Source of the DNA: Synanceia verrucosa
Taxonomy: Eukaryota > Chordata > Actinopteri > Perciformes > Synanceiidae
Direction: 5' to 3'
NCBI GenBank assembly: GCA_029721515.1
Contig: JAQQSB010001436.1
Coordinates: 49,996-113,995, forward strand
DNA: 64,000 bases
Program-made: the position numbers and the translations under genes
Notes under the pieces: generated by a model
Database searches by the model: none
The model's input: only the letters and a program-made list of their open reading frames with translations
What the model was told of the DNA's origin: nothing
In this document: one piece after another, positions 1 through 10,640 of the stretch
Numbering within the stretch: the stretch's first letter is position 1
Layout of the letters: each line of letters starts with the position of its first letter

Positions 1-820
1 GGGGGGCACCTCCAAGAATCCCTCCATAGACTGCAATGTTAAATTTCAGAGGAAAAGGCGTGAGGAAGCAGAGAAACCTCTGGTGTTTAACCTGCCGCTG
101 TCAGCCTTCTGAGTGGGCTAGAGACATGAAATTTACACCGCTGCGATCCTCGCGAGCTCCTGCCGCCCACGGTCCAAACCCCAAAGCTATACTCCTTACG
201 GTTGTGGAGTTATTTAGAGGAGTTCGGCAGGCTCTGACTCTGTTCAAATGAATGGCAGTCTAAGGGGACAGAGGCTGGTGCAGGGAGAGGGAGTGAGAAG
301 GGAGGGGCCGTCTCCATGGAAACGGCCCAGCTCTGTGTGTGGCACTTGGGCTGCAGTGAGCATGCCTGTGATACAGGCTTCTGATTGGTCAATGCTAATT
401 ATATACTTCACCATGTATATATTTCACCATTCAGCTTTTAAATTCAAATTCATTAATTATACATTCATAATTTTTCAACATTCATTCTACTTAACCTTCA
501 TATTACTACATTCAACTCAGCATTAGCAGTATGGCTTAGGCTTTTATTTTCAAAATTTCAATTCATACAATTCATTCTCCTTCAAACATTCAACCCAGCA
601 TTCAGCAGTTTGGCTTCAGCTTTCATTTTCAAAGTTTCAATTCATACTCATTCAAACATTCAACCCAGCATTCAGCAGTTTGGCTTCAGCTTTTATTTTC
701 AAAATTTCAATTCATACAATTCATTCTCATTCATACATTCAACCCAGCATTAGCATTCAGCAGCGTAGCTTCAGCTGCGGGCATTCACACCCGCAATTGC
801 TTCAGCAATTGCTCTTCTAG
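1..820 (+). repeat. Non-autonomous Helitron unit n0 (HINE-like), 5' end outside window
   Basis: This is the 3' part of a short unit homologous to the other short units in the window. It holds the conserved block with a 71-codon open frame (36-251), the C-rich block around the CCATGG palindrome (about 305-335), then an AT-rich 79-bp satellite tract (about 400-760). It ends in a hairpin with arms GCAATTGC around a TTCA loop (793-812), a TCTT spacer and CTAG (817-820). A hairpin followed shortly by CTRR is the canonical Helitron 3' end. The satellite core between the ends resembles HINE elements (Helentron-associated non-autonomous elements such as DINE-1). I see no credible protein gene. Confidence 0.8.
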
Positions 821-2141
821 TTGGTGTGAATGCCCAAAGCATTCACACCTATGTTCTCCTACCTTTATTATTATTATTCTTCCCCCCACTTTTTCTCGCC
901 AAGGCTTCTTCTCCCACAGTTTTCAAGCTAGAAACTTCAAACGAACTTCAAAACGCGCCTTCATCGGGAATGGTGTGCTATTACTTTACATAACCATAAC
1001 CTTCATAATTTCCGAGTTATTAACAATAATTCAAAAAATTTTCCCATTGGAAATGAATGGGGAGAGCTTCAGATTCAGACATTTTCAAACATTTTCCTTC
1101 AGCGAACAAACCTTCATAACTCCTTCATACTTTCACTTAGAAACTTCATTCAACTTTCAAAACGCAGTGAATTTCCCTGGCTACATATTCATAAATCATC
1201 GTCTATTCAAAAAATGTACGGTTCATTCACAATTTCAGCATATCTCAGACCATGAAATCTTCAAAAATCAGCCTTTAACATGGGTGTCTATTGCGTGCAC
1301 TAGAGTGGGAGAACTACACACCTAGAGTGGAGAGCAGTGTCTGAAGCGTCTGAAAAAAATATATTTAAATCGCGATTGTGAGGGCTACGTACACCCCACG
1401 GACATAATTTTTACATCAAAACGTTGGAAATCTTGTCCCGATCGTAGCGATGTGTCTCTCGTGTCTGTGAGGTTTATAGTTTTGGCTCCAGACCCTTAAT
1501 TAGGGCGGCACCTCCAGAAATCCCTCCATAGACTGCAATGTTAATTTTCAGAGGAAAAGGCGTGAGGAAGCAGAGAAACCTCTTGTGTTTAACCTGCCGC
1601 TGTCAGCCTTCTGAGTGGGCTAGAGACATGAAATTTACACCGCTGCGATCCTCGGGAGCTCCTGCCGCCCACGGTCCAAACCCCAAAGCTGTACTCCTCA
1701 CGGTTTTGGAGTTATTTAGAGGAGTTTGGCAGGGTCTGACTCAGTTCAAATGAATGGCAGTCTAAGGGGACAGAAGCTGGTGCAGGGAGAGGGAGTGAGA
1801 AGGGAGGGGCCGTCTCCATGGAAACGGCCCAGCTCTGTGTGTGGCACTTAAGCTGCAGTGAGCATGTCTGTGATACAGGCTTCTGATTGGTCAATGCTCA
1901 TGATAAAGACAGTGGATGCCATAATCAATCATTCATATACAGACTGACCAGGGGTGTGTCTAGACTTTTTCATAGGGGTGGCCCTGGCCCAAGGGGGGCC
2001 CAAGTCATGCAGGGGTGGCCAGCAGAATTAGGTCAAACTCCAGAGGGGTAACTGTTTCCTCACAGGAAGCTGTGTCTATGACTGTCCTTTCAAAATAAAA
2101 GTCCCGAATTCTGATTGAGTCTTCACAGGAAACAAAGTCAG

Positions 2142-2309
2142 GCACGCACGTAGTGCGTGCTTCGGTGTGTTTGATTGCAACATGGATCTGGGACAGGCAC
2201 GCACGTAGTGTGTGCTTCGGTGTGTTTGATTGCAACATGGATCTGGGACAGGCACGCACGTAGTGCGTGCTTCGGTGTGTTTGATTGCAACATGGATCTC
2301 GAACAGGCA
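2142..2309 (+). repeat. 55-bp tandem repeat with GTA-loop hairpins, three copies
   Basis: Three head-to-tail copies start at 2142, 2197 and 2252. Each opens with a hairpin whose arms are GCACGCAC and GTGCGTGC around a GTA triloop, followed by a common spacer. The middle copy has one arm substitution (GTGTGTGC). Copy B has two repeats (23683, 23738), and copy C (45403) and short unit n4 (21756) have one each. Confidence 0.9.
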
Positions 2310-2966
2310 CACATTTTTGAATCAAATTCAAACGTTTTCACCATTCAGCTTTGAAATTCTAATTCATGAGTTATACATTCATAATTTTTCAACATTCATT
2401 CTGCTTAACCTTCATACTACTACATTCAACCCAGCATTAGCAGTTTGGCTTAGGCTTTTATTTTCTAAATTGCAATTCATATAATTCATTTACATTCATT
2501 GTTTTTTTTCTACATTTATTCCACTTAACCTTCATACTACCACATTCAACTCAGCATTAGCAATTTGGCTTAGGCTGCTATTTTCAAAATTGCAATTCAT
2601 ACAATTCATTCTCATTCATTGTTTTTTTCAACATTTATTCTACTCCACCTTCCCAAAACATTCAACCCAGCATTAGCATTCATGAAATTCATACATCAAA
2701 CCATTAAACTTTAAAATTAAATTCCAATATTTTCATAAATCTACTTTTAAATGAAATTCATTAAAAAATTACATTCATACAATACATTCATTTACAACTA
2801 TTCATATTTCTCTATTTCATTCAAACACATGTAACTCAGCATCAGCAGATTAGTTTAGCCCTCAACTTCAAATATTATACATTTTTTCTTTATCTTATGT
2901 TTCTCCACTTTATTCATAAACATTAAATCCTTCAATATCAGAGTAGCCTCATCTTTAATAAAATCC
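2310..2966 (+). repeat. AT-rich satellite-like tract in copy A head
   Basis: The tract is degenerate TTCATT/TTCAA-rich sequence related to the 79-bp satellite (CCCAGCATTAGCAGTTTGGC cores at about 2430 and 2560). It grades into A/T-rich sequence without clear periodicity. Equivalent tracts precede the gene bodies of copies B and C. I see no gene in it. Confidence 0.75.
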
Positions 2967-3179
2967 TTACATTATTCCACATCCTGTGTTCATCACTGTT
3001 GAATAATACTGGAAGTATAAAATGCCCATTCCTGTGGTCCCTTCTGCCTCATAATATTTTGCAGCAATTTTGGGGGCATCTGTGATTGGAAACTGCTTTA
3101 GTGCCACACAGTAAATCCTCAGAATGTTCCAGACCTCTAGTCTGTGGATGTAACGTTTACTGAAGCTGGTATTATCCAA
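2967..3179 (-). other. Unrecognised minus-strand ORF, copy A version (70 codons)
   Basis: A minus-strand open frame sits at the same place in all three long copies; here it is shortened to 70 codons, against 101 in B and C. The shared peptide includes FSKRYIHRLEVWNILRIYCV and is not low complexity. On the minus strand a GTAAGG donor-like site follows the frame, so it could be a captured host exon. Differences among copies are largely amino-acid changing (for example P to L, S to Y to L), which argues against a conserved protein. I do not recognise the family. Confidence 0.4.
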
Positions 3180-3279
3180 CAGGTTACAACAATAATAAAA
3201 ATAATAATAGAATAATAATAAGTAAGTATTACATCATGATAGCATGTAGTTTTTAATTTTTCTACTTTCATATGGTTGC

Positions 3280-3453
3280 AGTAGCTTCTCTGGCTTTGAC
3301 ATTTAGCCTCCTACAGCCTCTTAAAGACAGTAATGTTAGCCCTGGCCACTGACAATCCTGAGTGCCTCAATTTCCCAGTGTCTTTGAACGCCTCAGCTGT
3401 AATTCAGCTGCTTCACTTTGATTCCCGCCACTTCTGCTCCGACTCTCTGAGAG
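3280..3453 (+). promoter_or_regulatory. Putative promoter and exon 1 of copy A transposase
   Basis: This stretch precedes a consensus splice donor at 3454 and is conserved in B and C. It contains an E2F-like TTCCCGCC element about 30 bp before the donor. I see no TATA box at a convincing position. The transcription start is not determinable from sequence, so the limits are approximate. Confidence 0.4.
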
Positions 3454-4737
3454 GTAAGTCGTGTCTCTCTACTGATAACTCTTTAACAGTAAATGAGTGG
3501 TAAAACGACTTTAAAATACACAGCTTAAGTGCTTTAAAGTAAGTGATAGCTCATGTGCTTTACACCAAGGAGGATATAGCCTCAAAGTAGCATTTCTTTT
3601 TGTACTTTGTCAGCTAACGCTAGCAATGCTGCTAATGCTAACGTTAGCAGGTTAGTCAGCTAAAAAAGAGTCTTAACAAGTTTCCCCACTAAATAAGAAC
3701 TGCTGTGTTGTTCACTGTCTCACTGTCCAGTTACTAGGACATTACTGTGAAGCTGGAAAATAAAAAGTGAATCTGTCATGTTGTTAACCGCAATAAAGTG
3801 TCAGATAGAGACCAGCTAATCCTCATAGTTACCAAAGTCACTGTACTGTTGCTGCTGCTGTAGTGATTGGTTGAAGGTCACTGTACTGTTGCTACCGCTC
3901 TGTGATTGGCTGAAGGTAAGCCTTTTGGGTAGCATGTGAAGGGGGCATGTCAATCAAACAGTAGTGAAATCTTATGATACTGAGTTTGGGCTGTTGTCTT
4001 GTTCACTGTCTCAGTCAGTTACTGGTACATCACTGTGAAGCTGGAAAATAAAGAGTGAATCTGTCATGTTGTTAACTGCAATAAAGTGTCAGATAGAGAC
4101 CAGCTAATCCTCTTAGTTATCACCTAGATTTATTAGCACTTTTAATTGCAGCCAATTTGTCATGTTATATCAAGGTGTACACTGGTGTGGCTTTACTATT
4201 AAAAAAGAAATGTCGTAGCAACTCTAGTGAGCCAGTGTGGACTCTACCTGGGTCATCATTAATGTTACAGATTATAACTGTCTTCTCCCTGCAATGACAT
4301 TTCAAAATGGCTGATGGTTAAAGGGCATTGTGCTCTGATGCTTGTCTGTGTCACTTTTTCACTAGCAGCTTTAGCTGCTCAAATTAGTCACTCAAAGTTA
4401 TTATATTCAAAATAATTATCCATCCCACATTAGGTGGCTAACTCTGCAGTCTTGAAGGGCTTTTTCAACTGCATTATGATAGAGGATTGGAAGTCCACAC
4501 TAATATTGGATGCTAAATTCAAACCATGATTTTTAAAAATACATTTAATTTTAAAGCATTCTTACTAAAACTACAATTACATTGATTGTTGTGCTATTGT
4601 TAAATTCTGTTACATTTGTTTTGTAGCCTCCATGTTTACAGTCATTAATAATGTACTTCAATATCAAGTCATGCAATAACCATACAGAATTATTTTAAGA
4701 AAATTAATTATTTTTTTCCTTATCTCTCACACTGTAG
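3454..4737 (+). other. Putative 5' leader intron, copy A
   Basis: The donor GAG/GTAAGT lies at 3454. The acceptor is a pyrimidine-rich tract ending CACTGTAG at 4737. The same sites occur in B (24975-26258, also 1,284 bp) and C (46400-48024). Inside is a direct duplication of about 130 bp (3707-3832 and 3991-4120), a pair of 40-bp repeats each carrying TGATTGG (inverted CCAAT box; 3837-3876 and 3877-3916), and a GCTAACGTTAGC palindrome near 3640. Confidence 0.65.
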
Positions 4738-5209
4738 ACGCAGCCGAAGTTGTCCCTACACCCCAACCCCTCTATCATCCATCCTGCTCTGTCTTTTGTC
4801 TCTGCCTTGTTCTCTCTACCTGTATTTCACTCTGTGGGCCTTGCTTGTGCAATATTGCCCGGGCCTGAACCCCTGACATCCATCCTGCTCTGACTTTTGT
4901 CTCTCCCCTCACCCTTTATTTCAAGCTGTGGGATCTGATTTGGGCCGTAGGTCCAGTCCCCAACCTCTCTGTCATCCATCCTGCTCTGCTCTCGCTGACT
5001 TTTTCTCTCTCCCTTTATTTCACTCTTTGGCCTTGTTTGCGCCTGTGGCCGGGCCTTTGAGAAAGAAAACCTTTGAGAATTGAAACAAACCTTTCAAAAA
5101 CACTTTGAACAGTACAAAACTCTGGTCACATTGCAACATTTTTGAAAAACCACAAACATACCTGACCTTCAGACCTGACCTTTGACAAAACCCTGTGACT
5201 TCAGAAACC
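4738..5209 (+). other. Second leader exon / 5' UTR with threefold degenerate repeat, copy A
   Basis: From the splice acceptor to the start codon there are three degenerate repeats of about 100 bp, each opening with CATCCATCCTGCTCTG and containing a CTTTATTTCA-like segment (near 4777, 4879 and 4974). The stretch just before the ATG is A/C-rich. The ATG at 5210 was chosen over an in-frame GTG at 5195 because eukaryotic initiation needs ATG and its context (ACCATGC) is good. Confidence 0.55.
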
Positions 5210-8200
5210 ATGCCTCGCAAAGGTAAGAGATCTCAATCTGCAAAAGTACGTTGGCAGAAGTTTGATGATTTTCTACAGTCGACAGCATCTGAAAAAACAG
5301 TGAGTACTCCACCTCAGAGCAACAGAGAGGTAAATGTACCTGAATCTTCGAATGTTAATGTGACACGTGTGTTAGCATCTCGCAGTCAGGCCCATTGGAG
5401 ATACGCTGCTTCAAAGAACAGTTCATGCACCTGTAACTCTGCTACATTTCTTGCTTTCCTTCATGAGTTGGGACACCTCAGAAGTCCAGACCTTGATCTT
5501 GTTTTAGATGGAGGCCATGCAATGTACACACTTGTTATGAATCAACTGATTGCTGATAAACGAGCAGTTTCTAACCATTTGAACACTGAAGAGCTTCCTG
5601 AGATCGTTGTTGGCCACAGTCAGCAATACATCATGACAAAGTGTGAATCAATGATTGGAATGTTTACAGATGATGGAGCTTTCCCTAACCTCTCAAACAG
5701 ACTGCAGTGCTTGTCTTCAGATGTGAACTACGCTCTGTTGATCATGGCTTCTCAGTGCATCGCTGTTTTCCGAGACCAACAAGGAAAGTATGGCTTCTTT
5801 GACCCTCACTCTCGACGTCCTGATGGTTTACCACATGGCCCATGGGGTACAGGTACAGGAACAGCTGTCATGTTTACCTTCACTCATCTCAGTGAAATGA
5901 TCAGAAAGATTGTTACAGTTTTCCAAATACTTGGTGCCAGCCCAAACTCTCCATATGAGTTGATGCCTGTGACTTTTCAGAGTGTAGATAAACTTGTTGA
6001 TGAACATGTGCTACATGTAGAGTCCAGTGATGTTGCTGATCATGCACATGTGAAAGAGCAGGAGCATCACAGTGTGCCAGGAGTTGCAGAGGTTGAAATT
6101 GAAATGTCAGAAATGTGTTTGCCATCATGTTCAGTAACAGAGTCCACATCCTGTGTTGACATGCCATTGGATAAAAATGAATTGGATCTATCAAAATATT
6201 CAAAGCACACAAGGCAAAAGATTAAAAGAAGACTTAAGGATTTGGAGAAGAAACAGAGCAAAAACGATGAAAGAAACAGAAGGCAGAAAATTAAAGTGAT
6301 GGCTAAAAACAGAACACGCAGAGAAAGATATGCTAAAGATGAAAGTGTGAACAAACAGAAAAAATCCTATGAAATCAAACGTTACAGGCAAAATGTTGAG
6401 TGCAGAAAAAGAAAGCAATCCTACATAATTGCTCGTTATCAACAGGACTCAAACTTCCAGCAGAGACAGAAATTTTACATCAGAAATCGTTACAGTAAAG
6501 ACACTGGCTTTAAGCTGAGACAAAGATCACGTATAACTTCCAGCTATCGCCTGAATGCCCATTTCAGACAAACTCAAAAGTCTTACGTCACCCGTCGCTA
6601 TGCCAACGACCCTGAATTCAGATCCAAACAAAAACAAACAATGAGACAGCTAATGAGAAACAAATACCTTGGATTCAGAGTGAGTAATAGCATGCAGTGT
6701 GCGTTTGACATCAGAAGAAAGTACAGATGGTTGAACAGACAAAATAACCCCCGTAATGAGACTCAACAAAACCAAACTGATGACACTTTGATCAGAGAAG
6801 CTGTGAAAGTTTTTCAATCTGAAATAAAAAAAGGACCCACTCATGTTTGTACAGTTTGCCACAGGGCATTGTTCCCTAATCAGGTGAAATGTTGCAACAG
6901 ATCTACTTATGTTAAAAATCCAGTTGTTGCTAAAACTTGTCTGACAGGTGAGTTTGTTCATGTTTGCAATGATGAATGTCATTCTCAACTTTGCACAGTA
7001 CCTGATGAGAGAAAGCGAGAGTGGATCTGTCATACTTGTCATGATCATCTTAAAAATGGTAGAATGCCTTCCCTTGCTACAGCTAATAACTTACAGCTTG
7101 CAGATATTCCACCTGAGCTTAAAGATTTGAACATCTTGGAAAGACATCTTGTTGCTAAGTGCATAACGTTTGCAAAGATCATCCCTCTTCCTAAAGGTCA
7201 ACAAAGAGCTGTTCAAGGTAACGTTGTTTGTGTTCCTTCTGAAGTCCAGGAAACAGTCAATGCTTTACCCAGACTGAGAAGTGAATCTCAAGTGATGAGA
7301 GTGAAACTGAAGAGACGATTGTGTTTCAAAGGTCATCAAGTCTTCCAAACTGTAACTTGGTCTAAACTTGTGAGAGCTTTGCTTAAACTGAAAGAGGTTC
7401 ATCCCCAGTACGACGATGTAACTATCAGAGATGAGGCTGAGTTATGTGATCCAACACTTCCTGATGAAGGTGAGGATTATGATGCTGATGAGGAGGACAA
7501 AATGGATGATAATGATTACGATGCTGAGGATCTGATGGAAATTGACGCTTTTGAGAACAATGCGCTTTGTGAAGCAGTAACTGATCCTGAAATCGTTGAA
7601 CAGATTGTTGACGGTCAGTCTTGTGATGACCATCAACCACAGCAGCAGTCACATGATAAAGAACAAGAAGGTGATGAACCTAATGGTGGCGTTGCTCTTG
7701 AGTCTTGTCTACAGCCTTGTGATGTTGCAGAGGAGATCTTGAGCTTCAGTGAAGGAATCTACTCTGTTGCCCCTGCTGAAGGAAACAAACCAGTCAGCTT
7801 TTTCAGAACACCTCATCTTGAGGCGATGGCTTTCCCTGTTCAGTTTCCCACTGGTGAAAACACTCTGGATGAAAACAGACCTATCAGGTTAACGCCTTCC
7901 AGTTATTTCAAAACGAGGCTTTCTTGTGTCGATGATCGATTTGCCAGAGATTCAAACTACTTGTTCTTTGCACAGTTTGTAACTGAGATACACCAGGCTA
8001 CTTCCAGCATGAGGATACAGTTGCGTAAAGGTCGTCCTTTTACCAGAGATGGTCGCAGAATAACTAATGCAATGTTGCAAGACAGAGAGGAAGTTGAAAG
8101 ACTTGTGCGTAACAGATATGTCACCAGATTTATGACTCCACTCAGAGGCACTCCAGCCTACTGGGAAAAAACCACTAAAGATCTCTTTGCTATGATCAGA

Positions 8201-8707
8201 CAGTTGGGAACTCCCACCTTCTTTTGTACATTTTCTGCTGCAGAGATGCGTTGGAAAGAGGTCATTACAGTCATTAAGGCTCAACAAGGAGAACGTGTGA
8301 ATTTTGATGAGCTCGACTGGTCTTCCAAGTGTGACATACTGCGAAGCAATCCCGTGACAACGATGCGTATGTTTGACAAACGTGTTGAGGCTCTGTTCAG
8401 AGATTTGCTTTTGTCACCAGCTGAACCCATTGGAAAAGTCATTGACTACTTTTACCGTTTGGAGTTTCAGCACAGAGGCAGTCCACACATTCATTGTCTC
8501 ATTTGGGTCGAAGGTGCACCTGTGTTTGAGGAAGACAGTGATCAGCAGATTTGTGACTTTGTTGACAAATACATTACAGCTCAACTGCCCGATCCAGACT
8601 CAGAACCTGACCTGCATAAAAAAGTAACCGAAGTTCAGATGCACAGCAAAAGCATTCAAGACGTGTGTGAAACATCCTGGTGCGAGTTGTCGTTTTGGCT
8701 TTCCTAA
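5210..8707 (+). CDS. Copy A segment 1: protease-like, basic repeats, zinc clusters, Rep N-half
   Basis: The frame is open from ATG 5210, and copy-specific sequence ends near 8650 where the frame shifts. Residues 60-215 resemble a papain-fold cysteine protease (OTU or tegument-type): Cys73/Cys75 in a CTCNS context, Asp198 and His200 in FFDPHSRR, then [10 protein letters not shown]. Residues about 330-490 are Lys/Arg-rich repeats of the [12 protein letters not shown] type. Zinc-ligand clusters follow at about 545-565 (CTVC, CC) and 583-612 ([12 protein letters not shown]), with a DUF6570-like segment at about 628-685. An acidic linker spans about 750-780. The Helitron-like N domain starts near 899, and the HIH metal-binding motif is His1093/His1095. 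Confidence 0.9.
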   Translation: MPRKGKRSQSAKVRWQKFDDFLQSTASEKTVSTPPQSNREVNVPESSNVNVTRVLASRSQAHWRYAASKNSSCTCNSATFLAFLHELGHLRSPDLDLVLDGGHAMYTLVMNQLIADKRAVSNHLNTEELPEIVVGHSQQYIMTKCESMIGMFTDDGAFPNLSNRLQCLSSDVNYALLIMASQCIAVFRDQQGKYGFFDPHSRRPDGLPHGPWGTGTGTAVMFTFTHLSEMIRKIVTVFQILGASPNSPYELMPVTFQSVDKLVDEHVLHVESSDVADHAHVKEQEHHSVPGVAEVEIEMSEMCLPSCSVTESTSCVDMPLDKNELDLSKYSKHTRQKIKRRLKDLEKKQSKNDERNRRQKIKVMAKNRTRRERYAKDESVNKQKKSYEIKRYRQNVECRKRKQSYIIARYQQDSNFQQRQKFYIRNRYSKDTGFKLRQRSRITSSYRLNAHFRQTQKSYVTRRYANDPEFRSKQKQTMRQLMRNKYLGFRVSNSMQCAFDIRRKYRWLNRQNNPRNETQQNQTDDTLIREAVKVFQSEIKKGPTHVCTVCHRALFPNQVKCCNRSTYVKNPVVAKTCLTGEFVHVCNDECHSQLCTVPDERKREWICHTCHDHLKNGRMPSLATANNLQLADIPPELKDLNILERHLVAKCITFAKIIPLPKGQQRAVQGNVVCVPSEVQETVNALPRLRSESQVMRVKLKRRLCFKGHQVFQTVTWSKLVRALLKLKEVHPQYDDVTIRDEAELCDPTLPDEGEDYDADEEDKMDDNDYDAEDLMEIDAFENNALCEAVTDPEIVEQIVDGQSCDDHQPQQQSHDKEQEGDEPNGGVALESCLQPCDVAEEILSFSEGIYSVAPAEGNKPVSFFRTPHLEAMAFPVQFPTGENTLDENRPIRLTPSSYFKTRLSCVDDRFARDSNYLFFAQFVTEIHQATSSMRIQLRKGRPFTRDGRRITNAMLQDREEVERLVRNRYVTRFMTPLRGTPAYWEKTTKDLFAMIRQLGTPTFFCTFSAAEMRWKEVITVIKAQQGERVNFDELDWSSKCDILRSNPVTTMRMFDKRVEALFRDLLLSPAEPIGKVIDYFYRLEFQHRGSPHIHCLIWVEGAPVFEEDSDQQICDFVDKYITAQLPDPDSEPDLHKKVTEVQMHSKSIQDVCETSWCELSFWLS

Positions 8708-9224
8708 ACAACCTTGCCCACAAACCATGATACTGAGATCCATAGAGAGTGAAGATCAGAGTGCAGCTAATGCCGCAAAAGTCAAACTCACAAAAGTGAA
8801 ATCTTTGCTTGAAGAATCTGAAAATGCCAATCTGACTTTGGAACAACTTCTGTCTCTGAGTGAGCTCACCGTTACAGAATATCTTCGATGTCTAGAGTTG
8901 ACGACCAAATCCAGTGCTGTTGTATATAAGAGAGATCCAAAAGACGCTTGGGTGAATTGTTACAATCGTCATCTTCTTGAAGGCTGGGATGCTAATTTGG
9001 ACATTCAGTTCATTCTCAACGCTTACTCCTGCATCATGTACATCTGCAGCTACATCACTAAAGCCGAGCATGGTTTAAGTGAGTACCTGAAGTCAATGAT
9101 TGAAAACATGCGTCAGGGAAATGTGAACGAGAGCGATGAGATGAAACAAATAATGCAGGCGTACTCCAAAAAAGAGAAGTCAGTGCTCAGGAGTGTGTTG
9201 CTCGTGTTTGTGGCCTCCACATGA
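8667..9224 (+). CDS. Copy A segment 2: Rep C-half with two-tyrosine motif
   Basis: The frame continues Rep after the two-base loss near 8650. It opens within [10 protein letters not shown] and holds the catalytic region [13 protein letters not shown], in which two tyrosines four residues apart precede Lys, as in the Y2 motif of Helitron Rep. It terminates at 9224 because the A-run at 9168-9173 has six A, whereas copy C has seven. The out-of-frame tail is about 15 residues. Confidence 0.85.
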   Translation: MKHPGASCRFGFPKQPCPQTMILRSIESEDQSAANAAKVKLTKVKSLLEESENANLTLEQLLSLSELTVTEYLRCLELTTKSSAVVYKRDPKDAWVNCYNRHLLEGWDANLDIQFILNAYSCIMYICSYITKAEHGLSEYLKSMIENMRQGNVNESDEMKQIMQAYSKKEKSVLRSVLLVFVAST

Positions 9225-9559
9225 AAAAATGCTCACGCAGCGTCGTGTTTGTTCCGACAGATGACAATGCGCTGAAAATGAGTTACCCTCTCTCAGCTCT
9301 AGAGAACAGACCAGCAGACTCTGAGAACGTGTGGATGAGTGGTTTACCTGACAAGTACAAATGCAGACCTGAAACACCAGAATTTGAGGCAATGTGTTTG
9401 GCTGATTTTGCTGCTACTTGTAGGATTGTCTATGGTGAACAAGCAAAAGGTCCAAATGTTCTTCCTCTTCTGAATGAAATGGGCTTTGTCCAGAGGAGAA
9501 CCAATGATAAACCTGCTGTCATTAAGTATCACCGTTTCTCACAGGAAAAAGAACCCTGA
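9221..9559 (+). CDS. Copy A segment 3: Rep-helicase linker
   Basis: This frame carries the linker between Rep and helicase (from [12 protein letters not shown] through [20 protein letters not shown]). The homologous frame really begins just after the A-run at 9168-9173, upstream of this ATG. It ends at 9559 after an extra A in the run at 9546-9550. No catalytic motif lies here. Copy B reads straight through the second point. Confidence 0.8.
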   Translation: MKKCSRSVVFVPTDDNALKMSYPLSALENRPADSENVWMSGLPDKYKCRPETPEFEAMCLADFAATCRIVYGEQAKGPNVLPLLNEMGFVQRRTNDKPAVIKYHRFSQEKEP

Positions 9560-10640
9560 GGACTTTTATGGCACTTTGCTGAAACTTTACCTACCTCATC
9601 GTGCAGAGTCGCAGTTGAAAAGCAGTAATTTCCCTACCTACCGGTCCTTTCATGATGGTGCTGCTGTTTGGCTACCTGGTTCAGAGCATCCAGAGTCAGT
9701 GCTTCAGATTGTGAAACGGAACAGAGAGAAGTATGAGAAACACAGGAATGACATTGATAATGCTATTGAAGAGTTTGAACAAACCGGTGGCATTAGAGAT
9801 GAGTGGTCGAATCTGGCTCCAGAATGCGAACTACAGAGATTAGAGTGCATTGAAGAACTTGAAGCGAGACAACCTGACTGTGACAACGTTCAAGAGAATG
9901 TACCTGATTTAAACCTTGGTTCAGACTCCAGACCAGGCTGTGCAGTAACCAGAGAGGTCCCTGAGATTGATCCTACAGTGTTACGGCAAATGTATCAGAA
10001 CTTGAATCAGAAGCAAGCATCCATGTTTTACACTGTGAGAGACTGGTGCTTGAAGCGTGTCTGTGGCTTAAACCCTGATCAGTTCTTCTATTATGTCAAT
10101 GGTGGTGCAGGAACAGGAAAATCACACCTGATCAAATGTATCCATGCAGAGGCATCAAAAATACTGAGCAGACTACCACGTCATGCAGAGGAAGCAGACA
10201 TATCTAAACCTACTGTCTTGTTGACTGCATTCACTGGAACTGCAGCGTTCAACATAAATGGAACTACTTTACATTCTCTGCTTAAACTGCCAAGAAGCCT
10301 AAAGCCTCCTTTTCAGGGTCTTGGCAATAAACTTGACGAAGTGAGAGCTGAGCTTTCAAACGCTGAAATCCTCATCATTGATGAAATTTCTATGGTTTCA
10401 AGGTCTCTGTTTGCCTATGTCGATCACAGATTGAAGCAGATCAAAGGAAGTGTAAAACCTTTTGGTGGCATGTCGGTTCTTGCTGTTGGAGATTTCTATC
10501 AGTTACCTCCAGTCAGACAGGCTAAACCTCTGTGTGTCTTTGATCCGTCTCAGCTTGACCTCTGGTGTCAACATTTTAAGATGATCACGCTGACTGAAAT
10601 CATGCGTCAAAAGATGATGTACCTTTTGCTGAGATGCTGA
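9474..10640 (+). CDS. Copy A segment 4: N-half of Pif1-type SF1 helicase
   Basis: The homologous frame starts at about 9551. It contains Walker A GGAGTGKS (10101-10124), motif Ia [20 protein letters not shown], Walker B IIDEISM (DE at about 10380) and motif [13 protein letters not shown]. It breaks at 10609-10612, where four A replace the five in B and C, adding a short foreign tail. This is the ATP-binding half of the helicase that unwinds DNA during rolling-circle transposition. Confidence 0.9.
   Translation: MKWALSRGEPMINLLSLSITVSHRKKNPEDFYGTLLKLYLPHRAESQLKSSNFPTYRSFHDGAAVWLPGSEHPESVLQIVKRNREKYEKHRNDIDNAIEEFEQTGGIRDEWSNLAPECELQRLECIEELEARQPDCDNVQENVPDLNLGSDSRPGCAVTREVPEIDPTVLRQMYQNLNQKQASMFYTVRDWCLKRVCGLNPDQFFYYVNGGAGTGKSHLIKCIHAEASKILSRLPRHAEEADISKPTVLLTAFTGTAAFNINGTTLHSLLKLPRSLKPPFQGLGNKLDEVRAELSNAEILIIDEISMVSRSLFAYVDHRLKQIKGSVKPFGGMSVLAVGDFYQLPPVRQAKPLCVFDPSQLDLWCQHFKMITLTEIMRQKMMYLLLRC

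Noticed and set aside
5402..5840. Possible viral origin of the DPH-type protease domain
   Set aside because: The resemblance to tegument-type papain-fold proteases is limited to short motifs, and the domain is fused to a Helitron transposase; nothing else in the window is viral.
5913..6442. Minus-strand frames inside the transposase gene (also within B and C)
   Set aside because: They are antisense shadows of the well-supported plus-strand frame, with no independent motifs.
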